64,000 nt of DNA, taken from NCBI RefSeq assembly GCF_900070365.1, contig NZ_LN850107.1, forward strand, positions 6,448,001 to 6,512,000, given 5' to 3'. This DNA comes from Alloactinosynnema sp. L-07 (GTDB lineage: Bacteria; Actinomycetota; Actinomycetes; Mycobacteriales; Pseudonocardiaceae). Positions within the stretch are counted from its first letter, which is position 1, and every line of letters begins with the position of its first letter. The translations under genes were made by a program, and so were the position numbers. Positions 18,375 to 26,820 of this stretch are shown piece by piece. The notes beneath the pieces were generated by a model. The model ran no database searches, was not told the DNA's origin, and saw only the letters and a list, made by a program, of their open reading frames with translations.

Positions 18375-18488
18375 CTTGTGTCGGAACGAATCCGACCACC
18401 ACCACCACCGTCAACGCCGCCCGCGGTGGCCAGTGCTCCCACCCGCCGCGTAGCAGGGAAGCGCTGTGCCCACGTCGGCCGAGACCGC

Positions 18489-18652
18489 TAGTGCTGTGTC
18501 CATGGACGTTGCCGGGCTCTCGACGGCCCAGCTTCCCGCCGGCCGTACCGCCAAACGCCCAAGTACACCCAGTACGAGCGGCATTCCGGCGGCACACCCA
18601 GCGGAAACCTGGATCCGCCGATAGCCCGACAACGTCCATGGACAAAGCACTA
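18489..18652. repeat. 164-bp foldback (MITE-like) element
   Basis: The two 30-base ends are inverted copies matching at 28 of 30 positions. The left arm (18489-18518) begins TAGTGCTGTGTCCATGGACG; the right arm (18623-18652) ends with its near-complement. Homology between the halves continues inward with gaps, almost to a small central hairpin (GTAC-ACCCA-GTAC). Both outer edges read CTAG. No gene lies inside. It sits 51 bases past the glpD stop in an otherwise empty 330-base gap. The form suggests a non-autonomous transposable element or a large palindromic repeat. Confidence 0.75.
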
Positions 18653-18703
18653 GGTCCGGGACGGCGTGACCAAGCCGATCGGCGATGTGCTCGTTGGCGG
18701 CGG

Positions 18704-20260
18704 TCAAGCCCGCTGGCCGAGGCCTCGCAGGGCGCGGGCGACCAGGTCGGTGACGGCGGGCCTGGCAGCCAGCGCCTCGGCTTCGACCAGGCCGATCCGG
18801 GTGCGCCGGTGCAGCACGTCCTCGGCGTCGAGGGCGCCCTCGTGGCGGACGGCCCAGACGACCTCGGCGGCGGTGACGCCCGGCGCGACGGGTTCGGCGA
18901 GGGCGGGGTCGAGCAGGCCGATCGCGTGGATCTTCGCGGCATCGGTGCCGTAGCGCCGGATCAGCGGCTCCGGTGCGTCCACAGTGGAGAGTTGGGCGCG
19001 CGGTGCGGCGCCGACCAGGGGCAGTGCCTTGGTGCGGCTGGGGCCCGCGGCCAAGCCCGCGGACTCCACCGCGCGGTCGACGGTGTCGGCGGCCATCTTG
19101 CGGTAGGTGGTGAGCTTGCCGCCCACGACGGTGATCACGCCGTCGGGCGCGGTGAGCACCGCGTGGTGGCGGGACAGGTCGGCGCTGCGACCGCTGGTGC
19201 CGCGGCCGGGCAGGTCGAGCAGCGGGCGCAGGCCCGCGAAGCGGCCGAGGATGTGGGCGCGGGTCGGCGGGGTGGCCAGGACGGTGCCCGCGATGTCGAG
19301 CAGGAAGTCCACATCGGACTCCGGCACGGCGGGCACGTCCGGGATCGGGCCGTCCACCGGCTCGTCGGTCAGGCCGAGGTAGAGCCTGCCGTCGGCCTGC
19401 GGCAGCAGCAGCGCATAGCGGCCGAAGTGACCGGGGACGGGGATGGTGAGCGCGGCGTTCCGGATGCCCATGGCCGCGCCGTCGAGGACCAGGTGCGACC
19501 CGCGCGAGGGGCGCAGCGTCACCGAGTCGACCAGCGTGCCCGCCCAGACGCCGGTGGCGTTGACGGTCGCGCGGGCCTGGATCTGCACGGTGTCGCCGGT
19601 GAGTCCGTCGACGACGTCGGCGCCGGAGCCGGTCAGGGTGGTCACGCGGGCCTTGGTGAGCACCCGGGCCCCGAACCCCGCCGCCGTGCGGGCCAGCGCC
19701 ACGACGAGCCGGGCGTCATCGATCAGCTGGCCGTCGAAGGAAAGCAGGCCGCCACGCAGGCCAGGGCGCCGCAGCCCCGGCGCCAGGGCGAGCGCCTCCG
19801 GCTCGGAAACCCTGCGCGGCCGGGGAAGCAGGCGCGACGGGGTGCGGGCGACCCGGCGCAGCACGTCCCCCGCGGCGAGCCCAGTGAAGGTTACCGTCGC
19901 GTCCACTGTGGACACGCCGGGGTGGAGGGGGATGAGCTGCGGCAGGGCGCGGGTGAGGTGCGGGGCGGTGCGGGTCATCAGGATGCCGCGCTCCACGGCG
20001 GACTCGTGGGCCAGGCCGACGTCGCCCTTGGCCAGGTAGCGCAGGCCGCCGTGGACCAGCTTGCTCGACCACCGCGACGTACCGAAGGCCAGGTCCTCGG
20101 CCTCCACCAACGCCACCGACAGCCCTCGCGACGCGGCGTCGAGCGCGACTCCGGCACCGGTCACCCCACCACCGACGACGAGCAGGTCGACCACCTCACC
20201 GGCGGCCAGGTCGGCGAGCTCGGCGGCACGCCGCTCGGCGTTGAGATGAGTGGCGGTCAT
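18704..20260 (-). CDS. glpD: Glycerol-3-phosphate dehydrogenase (FAD-dependent)
   Basis: Oxidises sn-glycerol 3-phosphate to dihydroxyacetone phosphate at the membrane, passing electrons to quinone. The 518-aa protein starts with the FAD Rossmann motif (DLLVVGGGVTGAGVALDAASRG, here VVGGGVTGAGVALDAA). It continues with the GlpD signature FGTSRWSSKLVHGGLRYL near residue 60, an RLYLGLTDEP block near 315 and TVVGGKLTTYRKMA near 395, and ends with the DAO_C helical domain. The start codon has GGAGCTCCC ahead. A TetR gene lies 143 bases upstream in the same direction. No glycerol kinase or facilitator is nearby. Confidence 0.94.
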   Translation of the reverse strand: MTATHLNAERRAAELADLAAGEVVDLLVVGGGVTGAGVALDAASRGLSVALVEAEDLAFGTSRWSSKLVHGGLRYLAKGDVGLAHESAVERGILMTRTAPHLTRALPQLIPLHPGVSTVDATVTFTGLAAGDVLRRVARTPSRLLPRPRRVSEPEALALAPGLRRPGLRGGLLSFDGQLIDDARLVVALARTAAGFGARVLTKARVTTLTGSGADVVDGLTGDTVQIQARATVNATGVWAGTLVDSVTLRPSRGSHLVLDGAAMGIRNAALTIPVPGHFGRYALLLPQADGRLYLGLTDEPVDGPIPDVPAVPESDVDFLLDIAGTVLATPPTRAHILGRFAGLRPLLDLPGRGTSGRSADLSRHHAVLTAPDGVITVVGGKLTTYRKMAADTVDRAVESAGLAAGPSRTKALPLVGAAPRAQLSTVDAPEPLIRRYGTDAAKIHAIGLLDPALAEPVAPGVTAAEVVWAVRHEGALDAEDVLHRRTRIGLVEAEALAARPAVTDLVARALRGLGQRA

Positions 20261-20403
20261 GGGAGCTCCGAAGTGGTGTGCGGGCGAACGAACTGCGGGT
20301 GGCGGGTGGTGTCAGCGGCAGGGTTGAGCATCAAGTGCGAGGATCCGTGGGTGTCGCGCGCCGTGGGCGGTGTTTGGCTGGTGGTGCGGCCCGCGTGCGG
20401 TGG

Positions 20404-21018
20404 TCATGGGCGTGTCGGGGTGGTCGGGCGCAGGCTCGCGTCGAGGACGTGCGTGAGTTCGGCGAACAGCCGCTCGGGGTCTAGCGTCGCCGTAGCGGGG
20501 GTGAACGACAGGGCGAAGGACTGCACGACGAGCAGGGTCGCCCTGGCCTGTGCGGCCGCGTCCGCCCGGCGGACCGAGCCGTCCTCGTGGCCCAGGGCGA
20601 TCTGCGCGCGCAGGAAGCCTTCGGCGAGGTGCTGTGTGGTCCCCAGCCGTTCCACGATGTACGGCAGCACGAGGGCGCCGTCGCGGTCGAGGATCGTGCG
20701 CATGAGGGGGTCGGCCGTCAGCGCGCGGACGGCGGCGACCGCGCCGACGACCAGGCGGTCTCTGGCAGTCGGATGGTCGACCGCCATGGACCCGACGTCG
20801 GTGAGAATCGCGGAGAACTCCCTGGTCATCAGGGCGGCCAGCAGCGATCGCACGTCCGGGAAGCGGCGGTACAGCGTCATCCGGCTGACCTCGGCGCGGC
20901 GGGCCACGTCGGTCAGGGTGGTTCGGCCGACGCCTTGGTCCAGGACGCAGGCGCGGGCGGCGTCGAGCAGCACGTCGTCGTCGACGCGGGTCGGAGAGGT
21001 GTGACGTTTTGACGTCAT
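20404..21018 (-). CDS. TetR/AcrR family regulator
   Basis: A 204-aa regulator with a clear N-terminal helix-turn-helix (LLDAARACVLDQGVGRTTLTD ... AEVSRMTLYRRFPDVRSL, seen as VSRMTLYRRFPDVRSL near residue 45). Its C-terminal domain is of the type common near redox enzymes. It reads in the same direction as glpD, so it may control glpD or itself. The ATG overlaps a palindrome (TGACGTCA), which leaves almost no 5' leader and suggests a leaderless, autoregulated transcript. Confidence 0.86.
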   Translation of the reverse strand: MTSKRHTSPTRVDDDVLLDAARACVLDQGVGRTTLTDVARRAEVSRMTLYRRFPDVRSLLAALMTREFSAILTDVGSMAVDHPTARDRLVVGAVAAVRALTADPLMRTILDRDGALVLPYIVERLGTTQHLAEGFLRAQIALGHEDGSVRRADAAAQARATLLVVQSFALSFTPATATLDPERLFAELTHVLDASLRPTTPTRP

Positions 21019-21025
21019 ATGTCAC
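21001..21025. promoter_or_regulatory. Palindromic operator candidate over the TetR start codon
   Basis: GTGAC (21001-21005) and GTCAC (21021-21025) flank the perfect palindrome TGACGTCA (21010-21017), and the TetR start codon is 21016-21018. Repressor binding here would block the gene's own start. Autoregulation is inferred from position only. Confidence 0.5.
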
Positions 21026-21065
21026 ACTCTAGCGGTCGGGTCGCCCGCTGACCACTCGCCTGTCG

Positions 21066-21419
21066 CTATCGCCGCTTGCGCACCACCCCCAATCCGATCC
21101 CGCCGACTAAGCCCGCGAAGAACAGCAGCCACGACACTGTTGTCCGCCCGCTGATGGCTCGCTCGCACATGTCGATGTAGGCCACGGTGACCGGCCGGTC
21201 GTTGGCGCCCAAACCCTCGACGACCGACCGCGTCTCCACCCCGCCGATCGTGTTGCCGCAGGACACCTTGCCCGGGGCGGCCGCGTTCGGACTCGCCACC
21301 CGGACCGGTATCAGCGCGAGGATCAGCCCGAGCAGCAGTGCGATCACGGCCAGGGTGGCGGCGAAGCGGGCCGGGCTGAGGGTGACGCGGTCCAGCGGGT
21401 CTTCGGGTTCGGTACTCAT
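21066..21419 (-). CDS. Small membrane protein of unknown function
   Basis: A 117-aa protein starting at the ATG at 21419 (MSTEPEDPLDRV). It has two hydrophobic helices, about residues 17-37 (AATLAVIALLLGLILALIPV) and 92-110 (WLLFFAGLVGGIGLGVV). An extracytoplasmic loop of about 50 residues with two Cys (KVSCGNTIGG and DMCERAIS) joins them and may form a disulfide. The protein ends in VRKRR. I recognise no family. The frame is open further upstream, but that extension is Arg/Pro-rich shadow sequence. Confidence 0.7.
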   Translation of the reverse strand: MSTEPEDPLDRVTLSPARFAATLAVIALLLGLILALIPVRVASPNAAAPGKVSCGNTIGGVETRSVVEGLGANDRPVTVAYIDMCERAISGRTTVSWLLFFAGLVGGIGLGVVRKRR

Positions 21420-21570
21420 GACATAGATCCTGGCAAAGTTCGCGGCCCGATGCCGGAATCTATCCACAGCCCGACCCGCGACGCCCACCCGCGACGGCGG
21501 CTTCGGGCGGCAAGGCCGCGGCCACAAATGTCTATAAAGGACTAGCGGGTCACCAGACCGTCACCTAAGG

Positions 21571-22551
21571 CGCGTTTTGTGGGTTGGTCGGCGTGTTGGT
21601 GCTGGATATGAGGGTGCCCCTGCGCAGGCTGGTGATTGCTGAAGATCGCCGACCTGCGAGGGGCACTGTCATGTTGCCTGCTGAGGATCTGTTCGTCCAC
21701 TGCTACGTCCTCGTCGATGACCTGATCAAGGATGGAGTGGTGGTCATCCCGCCGCGTCCTGGTCCGGCACCGGCCTGCACTGACGCCGAGATCATCACGA
21801 TTGGGCTGGTCAGACACCTGATGGGTCGGCGCAGCGAGTCCGGATTCGTCGCCGAGATCCGCCGCGAGTGGCCACGACTGTTCCCGTCGCTGCCTCACAT
21901 CAGCGAGGTGAACCGCCGCGCCCGCTGGCTCTATGGCGCCTACGAACAGATCCGCCAGGCCGTGCTCGCCACGGTCCCTGCCGACACCTGGGGTCAGATC
22001 GACACCTCCGCGCTGCCGGTCAAACACCCCAGCCGGGTCCGCGGCCCGGACTCCTGGACCGGGCCCAACGAGCTGTGCGCCCGTTTCGGCCGCGACGCCG
22101 CACACGGCGAGTGGTTCTACGGTTTCCGCCTCGCTGTGCGCACCGACCTGGGTTCGCGGCTGGTCCGAGCCTGGGCGATCGTGCCCGCGACAGTGAGCGA
22201 ACGCGCACTGGTCCCCGACCTGATCGCCGGCGCCGAGCAACTCGTCGGCCTGCTCAACGATAAAGGCTTCAACGGCCGAGCCTTCACCAAATCCCTTGCC
22301 GCACAAGGGATCACAAACCTGGTGCCGCCAACCAAGGCCGACCGCGCGACCATGCCAGCCACCCTGCAGAAGATCATCGCCGAGTGGCGCAACCGCGTGG
22401 AAACCACCTTCAGAGAACTCACCGACACCATGGAACTCGCCCGACACGGCGCTCACACCTTCCACGGCCTGCTCACCCGCACCGCCGCCACCATCGCAGC
22501 CCACAGCATCGCCCGGATCGCCCTACCGACAAACTGAACCCACAGAACGCG
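21571..22551 (+). mobile_element. IS982-family insertion sequence, apparently intact
   Basis: A 981-bp element with 15-bp terminal inverted repeats: CGCGTTTTGTGGGTT at 21571-21585 and its complement, with one mismatch, at 22537-22551. It is flanked by the 7-bp direct repeat CCTAAGG (21564-21570 and 22552-22558), best read as the target duplication. It holds one uninterrupted transposase gene. Because CCTAAGG is nearly palindromic, the repeats could instead be drawn a few bases longer. It lies between a small membrane-protein gene and the terminator of a PRC-barrel gene, disrupting no visible gene. Confidence 0.85.
21671..22537 (+). CDS. IS982-family transposase
   Basis: A 288-aa DDE transposase. 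The beginning DLFVHCYVLVDDLIK is the hallmark of IS982 transposases. The catalytic triad is probably Asp in QIDTSALPVKH, Asp in LLNDKGFNG and Glu in VETTFRELTD. I start at the ATG at 21671, which has AGGGGCACTGTC ahead and puts the conserved motif at residue 6; the open frame reaches 21584. The reading frame is complete, so the element may still be mobile. Confidence 0.9.
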   Translation: MLPAEDLFVHCYVLVDDLIKDGVVVIPPRPGPAPACTDAEIITIGLVRHLMGRRSESGFVAEIRREWPRLFPSLPHISEVNRRARWLYGAYEQIRQAVLATVPADTWGQIDTSALPVKHPSRVRGPDSWTGPNELCARFGRDAAHGEWFYGFRLAVRTDLGSRLVRAWAIVPATVSERALVPDLIAGAEQLVGLLNDKGFNGRAFTKSLAAQGITNLVPPTKADRATMPATLQKIIAEWRNRVETTFRELTDTMELARHGAHTFHGLLTRTAATIAAHSIARIALPTN

Positions 22552-22651
22552 CCTAAGGGGACCGAGACGGCGGCTGACCACGGTGACCGCCAAACCGCAC
22601 GATTTCGTCGGCAGGCGACCCAACGTAAAAATTCCGGGGAGGCGGGGGAGT

Positions 22652-22688
22652 CCGGTGGGCGGCGTCGGGTCGCGGCGCCGCCCACCGG
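22652..22688 (-). terminator. Terminator of the PRC-barrel gene
   Basis: A perfect 13-bp stem, CCGGTGGGCGGCG (22652-22664) with its complement at 22676-22688 and an 11-base loop. It lies 4 bases beyond the minus-strand stop codon at 22693. Confidence 0.78.
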
Positions 22689-22692
22689 GGAT

Positions 22693-23070
22693 CTAGGGGG
22701 TGGCGGGGGAGGTGGGGGCCTTGCGGGGCATGTCCGACGGTTTGGGGATCCGTTGGAGGGGGATGGGCGGGGGCGCGTCCGGGAGGCCGTAGTAGCGGTA
22801 GAGCTCCGTGGCGGTCTCGGCGGACAGCGCCCCCTCGGCTTGGGGGGCGTCCTTGACGACGTCCAAGGCGACCTCCACTTGGACGCCTTCGGCGCCGGGG
22901 TGGGCGCCGGCCAGCGGGACGAAGCTCTCCCGGTGACCGAACAGCCCGGTGCGCACCGTCACCCATCCGGGTTCGCGGGTCGCCCCATCGAGGTACACCG
23001 TGCCGACTCGGCCGATCTTGCGGCCGTCCGGGTCGTACACGTCATGGCCGATCAGGTCCTGCGGTCTCAT
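22693..23070 (-). CDS. PRC-barrel domain protein
   Basis: A 125-aa protein whose first 80 residues form a PRC-barrel (DLIGHDVYDPDGRKIGRVGTV, seen as VYDPDGRKIGRVGTVYLD, then EPGWVTVRTGLFGHRESFVPL and VEVALDVVKDAP). This fold occurs in RNA-processing, photosynthetic and stress proteins. The C-terminal 45 residues are Pro-rich (DAPPPIPLQRIPKPSDMP). I start at the ATG at 23070; the open frame runs on to 23514, but only as shadow sequence. Function unknown. It is downstream of the GGCT-like gene in the same direction. Confidence 0.8.
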   Translation of the reverse strand: MRPQDLIGHDVYDPDGRKIGRVGTVYLDGATREPGWVTVRTGLFGHRESFVPLAGAHPGAEGVQVEVALDVVKDAPQAEGALSAETATELYRYYGLPDAPPPIPLQRIPKPSDMPRKAPTSPATP

Positions 23071-23134
23071 GCAGACCACGGTCACTCCGTCCGGCTCCAC
23101 CCGCAACCGCGAACGGCCCGGCCTCACCCGTGGT

Positions 23135-24142
23135 TCACCCCATCGGGGACTGGGACGGCCAGGCCGCGGGCATCGGCACGAGGCTGGCGCGCGGTCCGGT
23201 CCAGACATAGGTCCAACACAGCGCGCCGTCGTCGAGGACCACTCGAATCCGGTTGTACTGGCTGCCCTCGTAGGCGTCGGCGGCGGCGAGGACGTCGGGT
23301 CCGGCCAGGTCGACCACCCAGCCGTCGACGCCGGGACCTGCGCCGATGGTGAGCGCGGGGTAGCCGCGGCCGGTGTCGAACAGGGTGCCCGCGACCCGCG
23401 CGCGGCGGGGGGCGCCGACGGTGCCCGGGGCGAGGATGTGCCAGGCCGAGGCGCCGGGCTGGAGGGTGCCGTAGACGAAGAGGGACCGTGGGTAGGCGTC
23501 GGGGACGGGATCACCCGTCAGGACGTTGTAGTCGAGCCCGTCGGTCGTGCCAGGAACGCCCGCGCCCGCCGGGTCGGTGCGCCGCACCATGGCGCCGTCG
23601 ACCAGCAGGGGGCGGCGGGACTCGCTCGCGCCGACGTAGGCCAGCACCCCGTCGAGCCGTCCGCCGTCGACCAGTGTCACCCGTCCGGTGTGGACGTGGG
23701 CCAGGTGGTGGCGCGTGCCGCGGCCCTCGCAGGCGTCGAGGGCGCGGACCTGAGCGGGGGTCACCATCAGCACGGCGTGCTCCTCGGTACCCGGCAGCGC
23801 GGCCAGGACCACCGGGCGCGCGTCGTCCACCACGCGCTGGCCCGCCGCCCAGACCGCGGCCAGGCCGTCGCAGCGGGCACGCAGGACCACGACCGGGCCG
23901 GACATCCCCAGCTCGGTGCGCAGCCAGGTCAGCTTCGACGGGCACGCGTTGGAGCCGTAGGCCAGCACCGGCACCCGCTCGGCGGTGACCGGCGCACCCC
24001 GGCCGCGCAGCCACGCGTCCAGTTCGACGCCGTCGACCCGGCCGTCGGCCAGCGGCCACCCCGTCCCGTCGTCGTGGACGTAGGAGAACGCCGGGCAGGT
24101 GCCGGGGTAGGGGAGCGCGGGATAGTCGGCGTCGGCGAACAT
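23135..24142 (-). CDS. Gamma-glutamylcyclotransferase-like protein with two GGCT-type modules
   Basis: A 335-aa protein carrying two copies of the YG[ST]-type glycine motif of the GGCT/AIG2 fold: VLAYGSNACPSKLTWL near residue 60 and LFVYGTLQPGASAWHIL near 220. The C-terminal module is the clearer one (GTLFDTGRGYPAL, then AADAYEGSQYNRIRV with the likely catalytic Glu). Such enzymes release 5-oxoproline from gamma-glutamyl compounds. I start at the ATG at 24142, 10 bases past the PadR stop. An ATG at 24175 would overlap that gene. Substrate unknown. Confidence 0.78.
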   Translation of the reverse strand: MFADADYPALPYPGTCPAFSYVHDDGTGWPLADGRVDGVELDAWLRGRGAPVTAERVPVLAYGSNACPSKLTWLRTELGMSGPVVVLRARCDGLAAVWAAGQRVVDDARPVVLAALPGTEEHAVLMVTPAQVRALDACEGRGTRHHLAHVHTGRVTLVDGGRLDGVLAYVGASESRRPLLVDGAMVRRTDPAGAGVPGTTDGLDYNVLTGDPVPDAYPRSLFVYGTLQPGASAWHILAPGTVGAPRRARVAGTLFDTGRGYPALTIGAGPGVDGWVVDLAGPDVLAAADAYEGSQYNRIRVVLDDGALCWTYVWTGPRASLVPMPAAWPSQSPMG

Positions 24143-24152
24143 CGGGCGGCGG

Positions 24153-24710
24153 CTACCTGTCGCCCTCGGCCTCAAGTTCGGCCATGAACTCGGCCCAGAA
24201 CTCCTCGACGGTGCGTTCGAAGCGGATGCCCAGCTCCAGTGCCTTGACCTGCCAGCGGTCGGCGAAGTCGATGATCTGTTCGCGCTGGGCGATGTACCCG
24301 TCGCCGCGGGCCTTGTGCGAGGCGTGGCGGGCGCGGGCCAGGTCGAGCAGGGTGGACTCGTCGCCGAAGGTGGCGAAGAACAGCTTGAGCAGCCCGAGGT
24401 CGCGCACCTCGGTCTGCTCCGGGGTGGGCGACGCGAGCCACACCGCCAGCGCCGCGCGGCCCTCGTCGGTGATCGAGTACGTGCGGCGGCGTCTGCCGCT
24501 CTCCTCGACCGCGGCGGTCACCAGTCCGTCCTCGGCCAACCGCGCGGGCTCGTCGTAGAGCTGAGAGTGGGCGAAGGCCCAGAAGTTGCCGATCGTGTAG
24601 CCGACGCGCTGTTTGAGGTCGTAGCTGGTGGCCGGGCCGTGGGCGAGCATCCCGAGCACTACGTACGACGTCGCGTTCAGCTTGCGGTCGCGCGGGGTCG
24701 ATGCGGGCAG
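24153..24710 (-). CDS. PadR family regulator with a probable CTG start
   Basis: A PadR-type repressor: N-terminal winged helix (TSYVVLGMLAHGPATSYDLK ... NFWAFAHSQLYDEPARLAEDGLV) and a Vir-like C-terminal dimer helix (FFATFGDESTLLDLARARHASHKARGD). The only ATG (24659) would cut the first helix of the winged helix. The frame upstream encodes PRDRKLNATSYVVLG, as expected for the family, back to a CTG at 24710. AGGAGG (24720-24725 on the complementary strand) sits 9 bases ahead of that CTG, and an in-frame TGA lies between. I therefore place the start at CTG, giving 185 aa. It precedes the GGCT-like gene. Confidence 0.8.
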   Translation of the reverse strand: MPASTPRDRKLNATSYVVLGMLAHGPATSYDLKQRVGYTIGNFWAFAHSQLYDEPARLAEDGLVTAAVEESGRRRRTYSITDEGRAALAVWLASPTPEQTEVRDLGLLKLFFATFGDESTLLDLARARHASHKARGDGYIAQREQIIDFADRWQVKALELGIRFERTVEEFWAEFMAELEAEGDR

Positions 24711-24788
24711 GGCGGGTCACCTCCTGGCAGATGGGACTGCATGACCCTACCTAGTCGGTTGAACAGCCGCGCCCGTTCAGCGGTACCC

Positions 24789-24816
24789 GTGGGGGCGGCC
24801 GGGCGGCCGCCCCCAC
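24789..24816 (-). terminator. Terminator of fadD
   Basis: A perfect 12-bp stem (GTGGGGGCGGCC and complement) with a GGGC loop, 8 bases past the minus-strand fadD stop. Confidence 0.8.
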
Positions 24817-24824
24817 CGACGGTG

Positions 24825-26462
24825 TCAGTCCAGGTGTCGCACGTCGAGCTTGCCCTCGGCGTGCTGGGCGCGCAGAACCTTCTTGTCGAACTTGCCGACG
24901 CTGGTCTTGGGCACCTCGGCGATGAACGCCCAGTTCTCGGGCAGCTGCCACTTGGCGACCTTGTCGGTCAGGAAGCCGCGCAGCTCCTCCGGCTGGGCCT
25001 CGACGCCCTCGCGCAGGACCACCGTGACCAGCGGGCGCTCGTCCCACTTCGGGTCGGGGATGCCGATGACCGCGGCCTCGGCGACCGCCGGGTGGGCCAT
25101 GACGGCGTTCTCCAGCTCGACCGAGGAGATCCACTCGCCGCCGGACTTGATGATGTCCTTGGAGCGGTCGGTCAGGGTCAGGAAGCCGTCCGGGGTGAGC
25201 GTGCCGACGTCGCCGGTGCGCAGCCAGCCGCCGTCGAACTTCTCCGTGCCCTCCCCGTCTTCATCCAACCGGTAGTAGGAACCCGTGATCCACGGGCCGC
25301 GGACCTCCAGCTCACCGACGCTCTCGCCATCCCACGGCAGTTCCTCGCCGCCGTCGCCGACCAGACGCGCGCTGACGCCCGCGGGCAGGCGGCCCTGGGT
25401 GTAGCGGTAGGCCCAGGTCTGCTTCTCCGACAGCCCGGCGGGCGGGCGGCACAGGGTGCCCAGCGGCGAGGTCTCGGTCATGCCCCAGGCGTGGACGATG
25501 TGGACGCCGTACTTCTCGGCGAAGGTGTGCATCATCGACGGCGGGCAAGCCGAGCCGCCGACGACGACCTCGCGCAGCGAACTCAGGTCGGCCGGGTGCG
25601 CGTCGAGGTGGGCCAGCACGCCCTGCCAGATGGTCGGCACCGCGGCCGACTGGGTCGGCCTGGTCGCCTCGATGAGCTTGACCAGCGGCTCCGGCTGCAG
25701 GAACCGGTCGGGCATGATCAGCGACGCGCCGGACATGAACGCCGCGTATGGCAGGCCCCACGACATCGCGTGGAACTGCGGGACGATCACCAGCGAGCGG
25801 TCCGCTGAGGACAGGCCCATGCCGTCGGCCATGCAGATCTGCATCGAGTGCAGCCAGATCGAGCGGTGGGAGTAGACCACGCCCTTGGGGTTGCCGGTGG
25901 TGCCCGAGGTGTAGCACATCGCCGCCGCGGCGCGTTCGTCGATCTCGGGCCAGTCGAACTCGGTGGACTGGGCGGCGAGCAGGTCGGCGTAGGCGTGCAC
26001 CTGGACGCCCTCGGGCGCCTGGAGGGCCGCGGCGTCGCCATTGGCCACGATGACGTGCTTGACCGTCTTGAACGTGGGCAGGTGCTGGGCCAGCAGCGGG
26101 ACCAGGGTGCCGTCGACGATGACGACGTGGTCCTCGGCGTGGTTGGCGATGTAGGTCAGCTGCTCAGGGAACAGCCTGATGTTGAGCGTGTGCAGCACCG
26201 CCCCCATCGCGGGCACCGCGAGGTAGGCGGTGAGGTGCTCGGCGTTGTTCCACATGAACGTCGCGACCCGCTGGTCGCCGGTGACACCGAGTCCGCGCAG
26301 CGCGTTGGCCAGCTGGGCCGACTGGGTCCCGACCTGGGCGAACGTGGTGATCCGGCCCTCGGTTCCGGTCCAGGTCACGACCTCGCTGCCCGCGTGCACG
26401 GCCGAGCCGTGGCGCAGCAGCGTGGCGATGGACAGCTGGCCGTCCTGCATGGTGCTCAACAT
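24825..26462 (-). CDS. fadD: Long-chain fatty-acid--CoA ligase
   Basis: An AMP-forming acyl-CoA synthetase of 545 aa that activates fatty acids via an acyl-adenylate. Visible motifs are the P-loop [18 protein letters not shown] near residue 190, [13 protein letters not shown] near 335, the hinge/adenine motif [10 protein letters not shown] near 430, and the C-terminal catalytic Lys in [11 protein letters not shown] near 525. It resembles the medium/long-chain actinobacterial FadD group. A TACC-N4-GGTA palindrome lies 31 bases upstream of the ATG, the same motif found throughout the envelope region at 30-52 kb, so it may belong to that regulon. A hairpin terminator follows. Confidence 0.92.
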   Translation of the reverse strand: MLSTMQDGQLSIATLLRHGSAVHAGSEVVTWTGTEGRITTFAQVGTQSAQLANALRGLGVTGDQRVATFMWNNAEHLTAYLAVPAMGAVLHTLNIRLFPEQLTYIANHAEDHVVIVDGTLVPLLAQHLPTFKTVKHVIVANGDAAALQAPEGVQVHAYADLLAAQSTEFDWPEIDERAAAAMCYTSGTTGNPKGVVYSHRSIWLHSMQICMADGMGLSSADRSLVIVPQFHAMSWGLPYAAFMSGASLIMPDRFLQPEPLVKLIEATRPTQSAAVPTIWQGVLAHLDAHPADLSSLREVVVGGSACPPSMMHTFAEKYGVHIVHAWGMTETSPLGTLCRPPAGLSEKQTWAYRYTQGRLPAGVSARLVGDGGEELPWDGESVGELEVRGPWITGSYYRLDEDGEGTEKFDGGWLRTGDVGTLTPDGFLTLTDRSKDIIKSGGEWISSVELENAVMAHPAVAEAAVIGIPDPKWDERPLVTVVLREGVEAQPEELRGFLTDKVAKWQLPENWAFIAEVPKTSVGKFDKKVLRAQHAEGKLDVRHLD

Positions 26463-26493
26463 CGTCGATCAAGCTCCCTGGGGTCACCCCGAC

Positions 26494-26505
26494 TACCGAC
26501 TGGTA
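26494..26505. promoter_or_regulatory. TACC-N4-GGTA palindrome upstream of fadD
   Basis: TACCGACTGGTA, exact to the shared consensus, 31 bases upstream of the fadD ATG (minus strand). Member of the recurring motif family described in the findings. Confidence 0.6.
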
Positions 26506-26820
26506 ACCAGAGACGATAGTGCGCGAAACGCGTCCGCGACATGGTGGAAATCGGCCACGCGGCCTTGTTGATCATGCTGTCACGCTGTGTCGCGACACTC
26601 GGTTGGGCACGCTCAGCAGGAGGTTTGCGCGTGTCGGGGGTATGTTGCCGGTCGAGGTGTCGTTTACTGGCGAAAGGCAACTGGCGACGGTGGTCGCACC
26701 GTGGGTCGAGGGCGGGATACCGCTAGCGCTCTGGTGACCGTCGGTAGCCAATTGATCGCCAGACAACTTTTGTCTGACCCTCCGCTGCCGCGGTGGGTGA
26801 AGAAGGAAAGGACTACCACG
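26506..26820. other. Intergenic region upstream of mihF
   Basis: This gene-free stretch of about 315 bases should hold the mihF promoter and 5' leader. The one clear structure is the inverted repeat CAGACAA-CTT-TTGTCTG at 26760-26776, 44 bases upstream of the TTG start. It is AT-richer than its surroundings and could be an operator or a leader hairpin. Confidence 0.45.

Noticed and set aside
24748..24760. TACCTAGTCGGTT near the PadR promoter as a tenth regulon site
   Set aside because: Spacing is five rather than four and the right half ends GGTT. Too weak to include.
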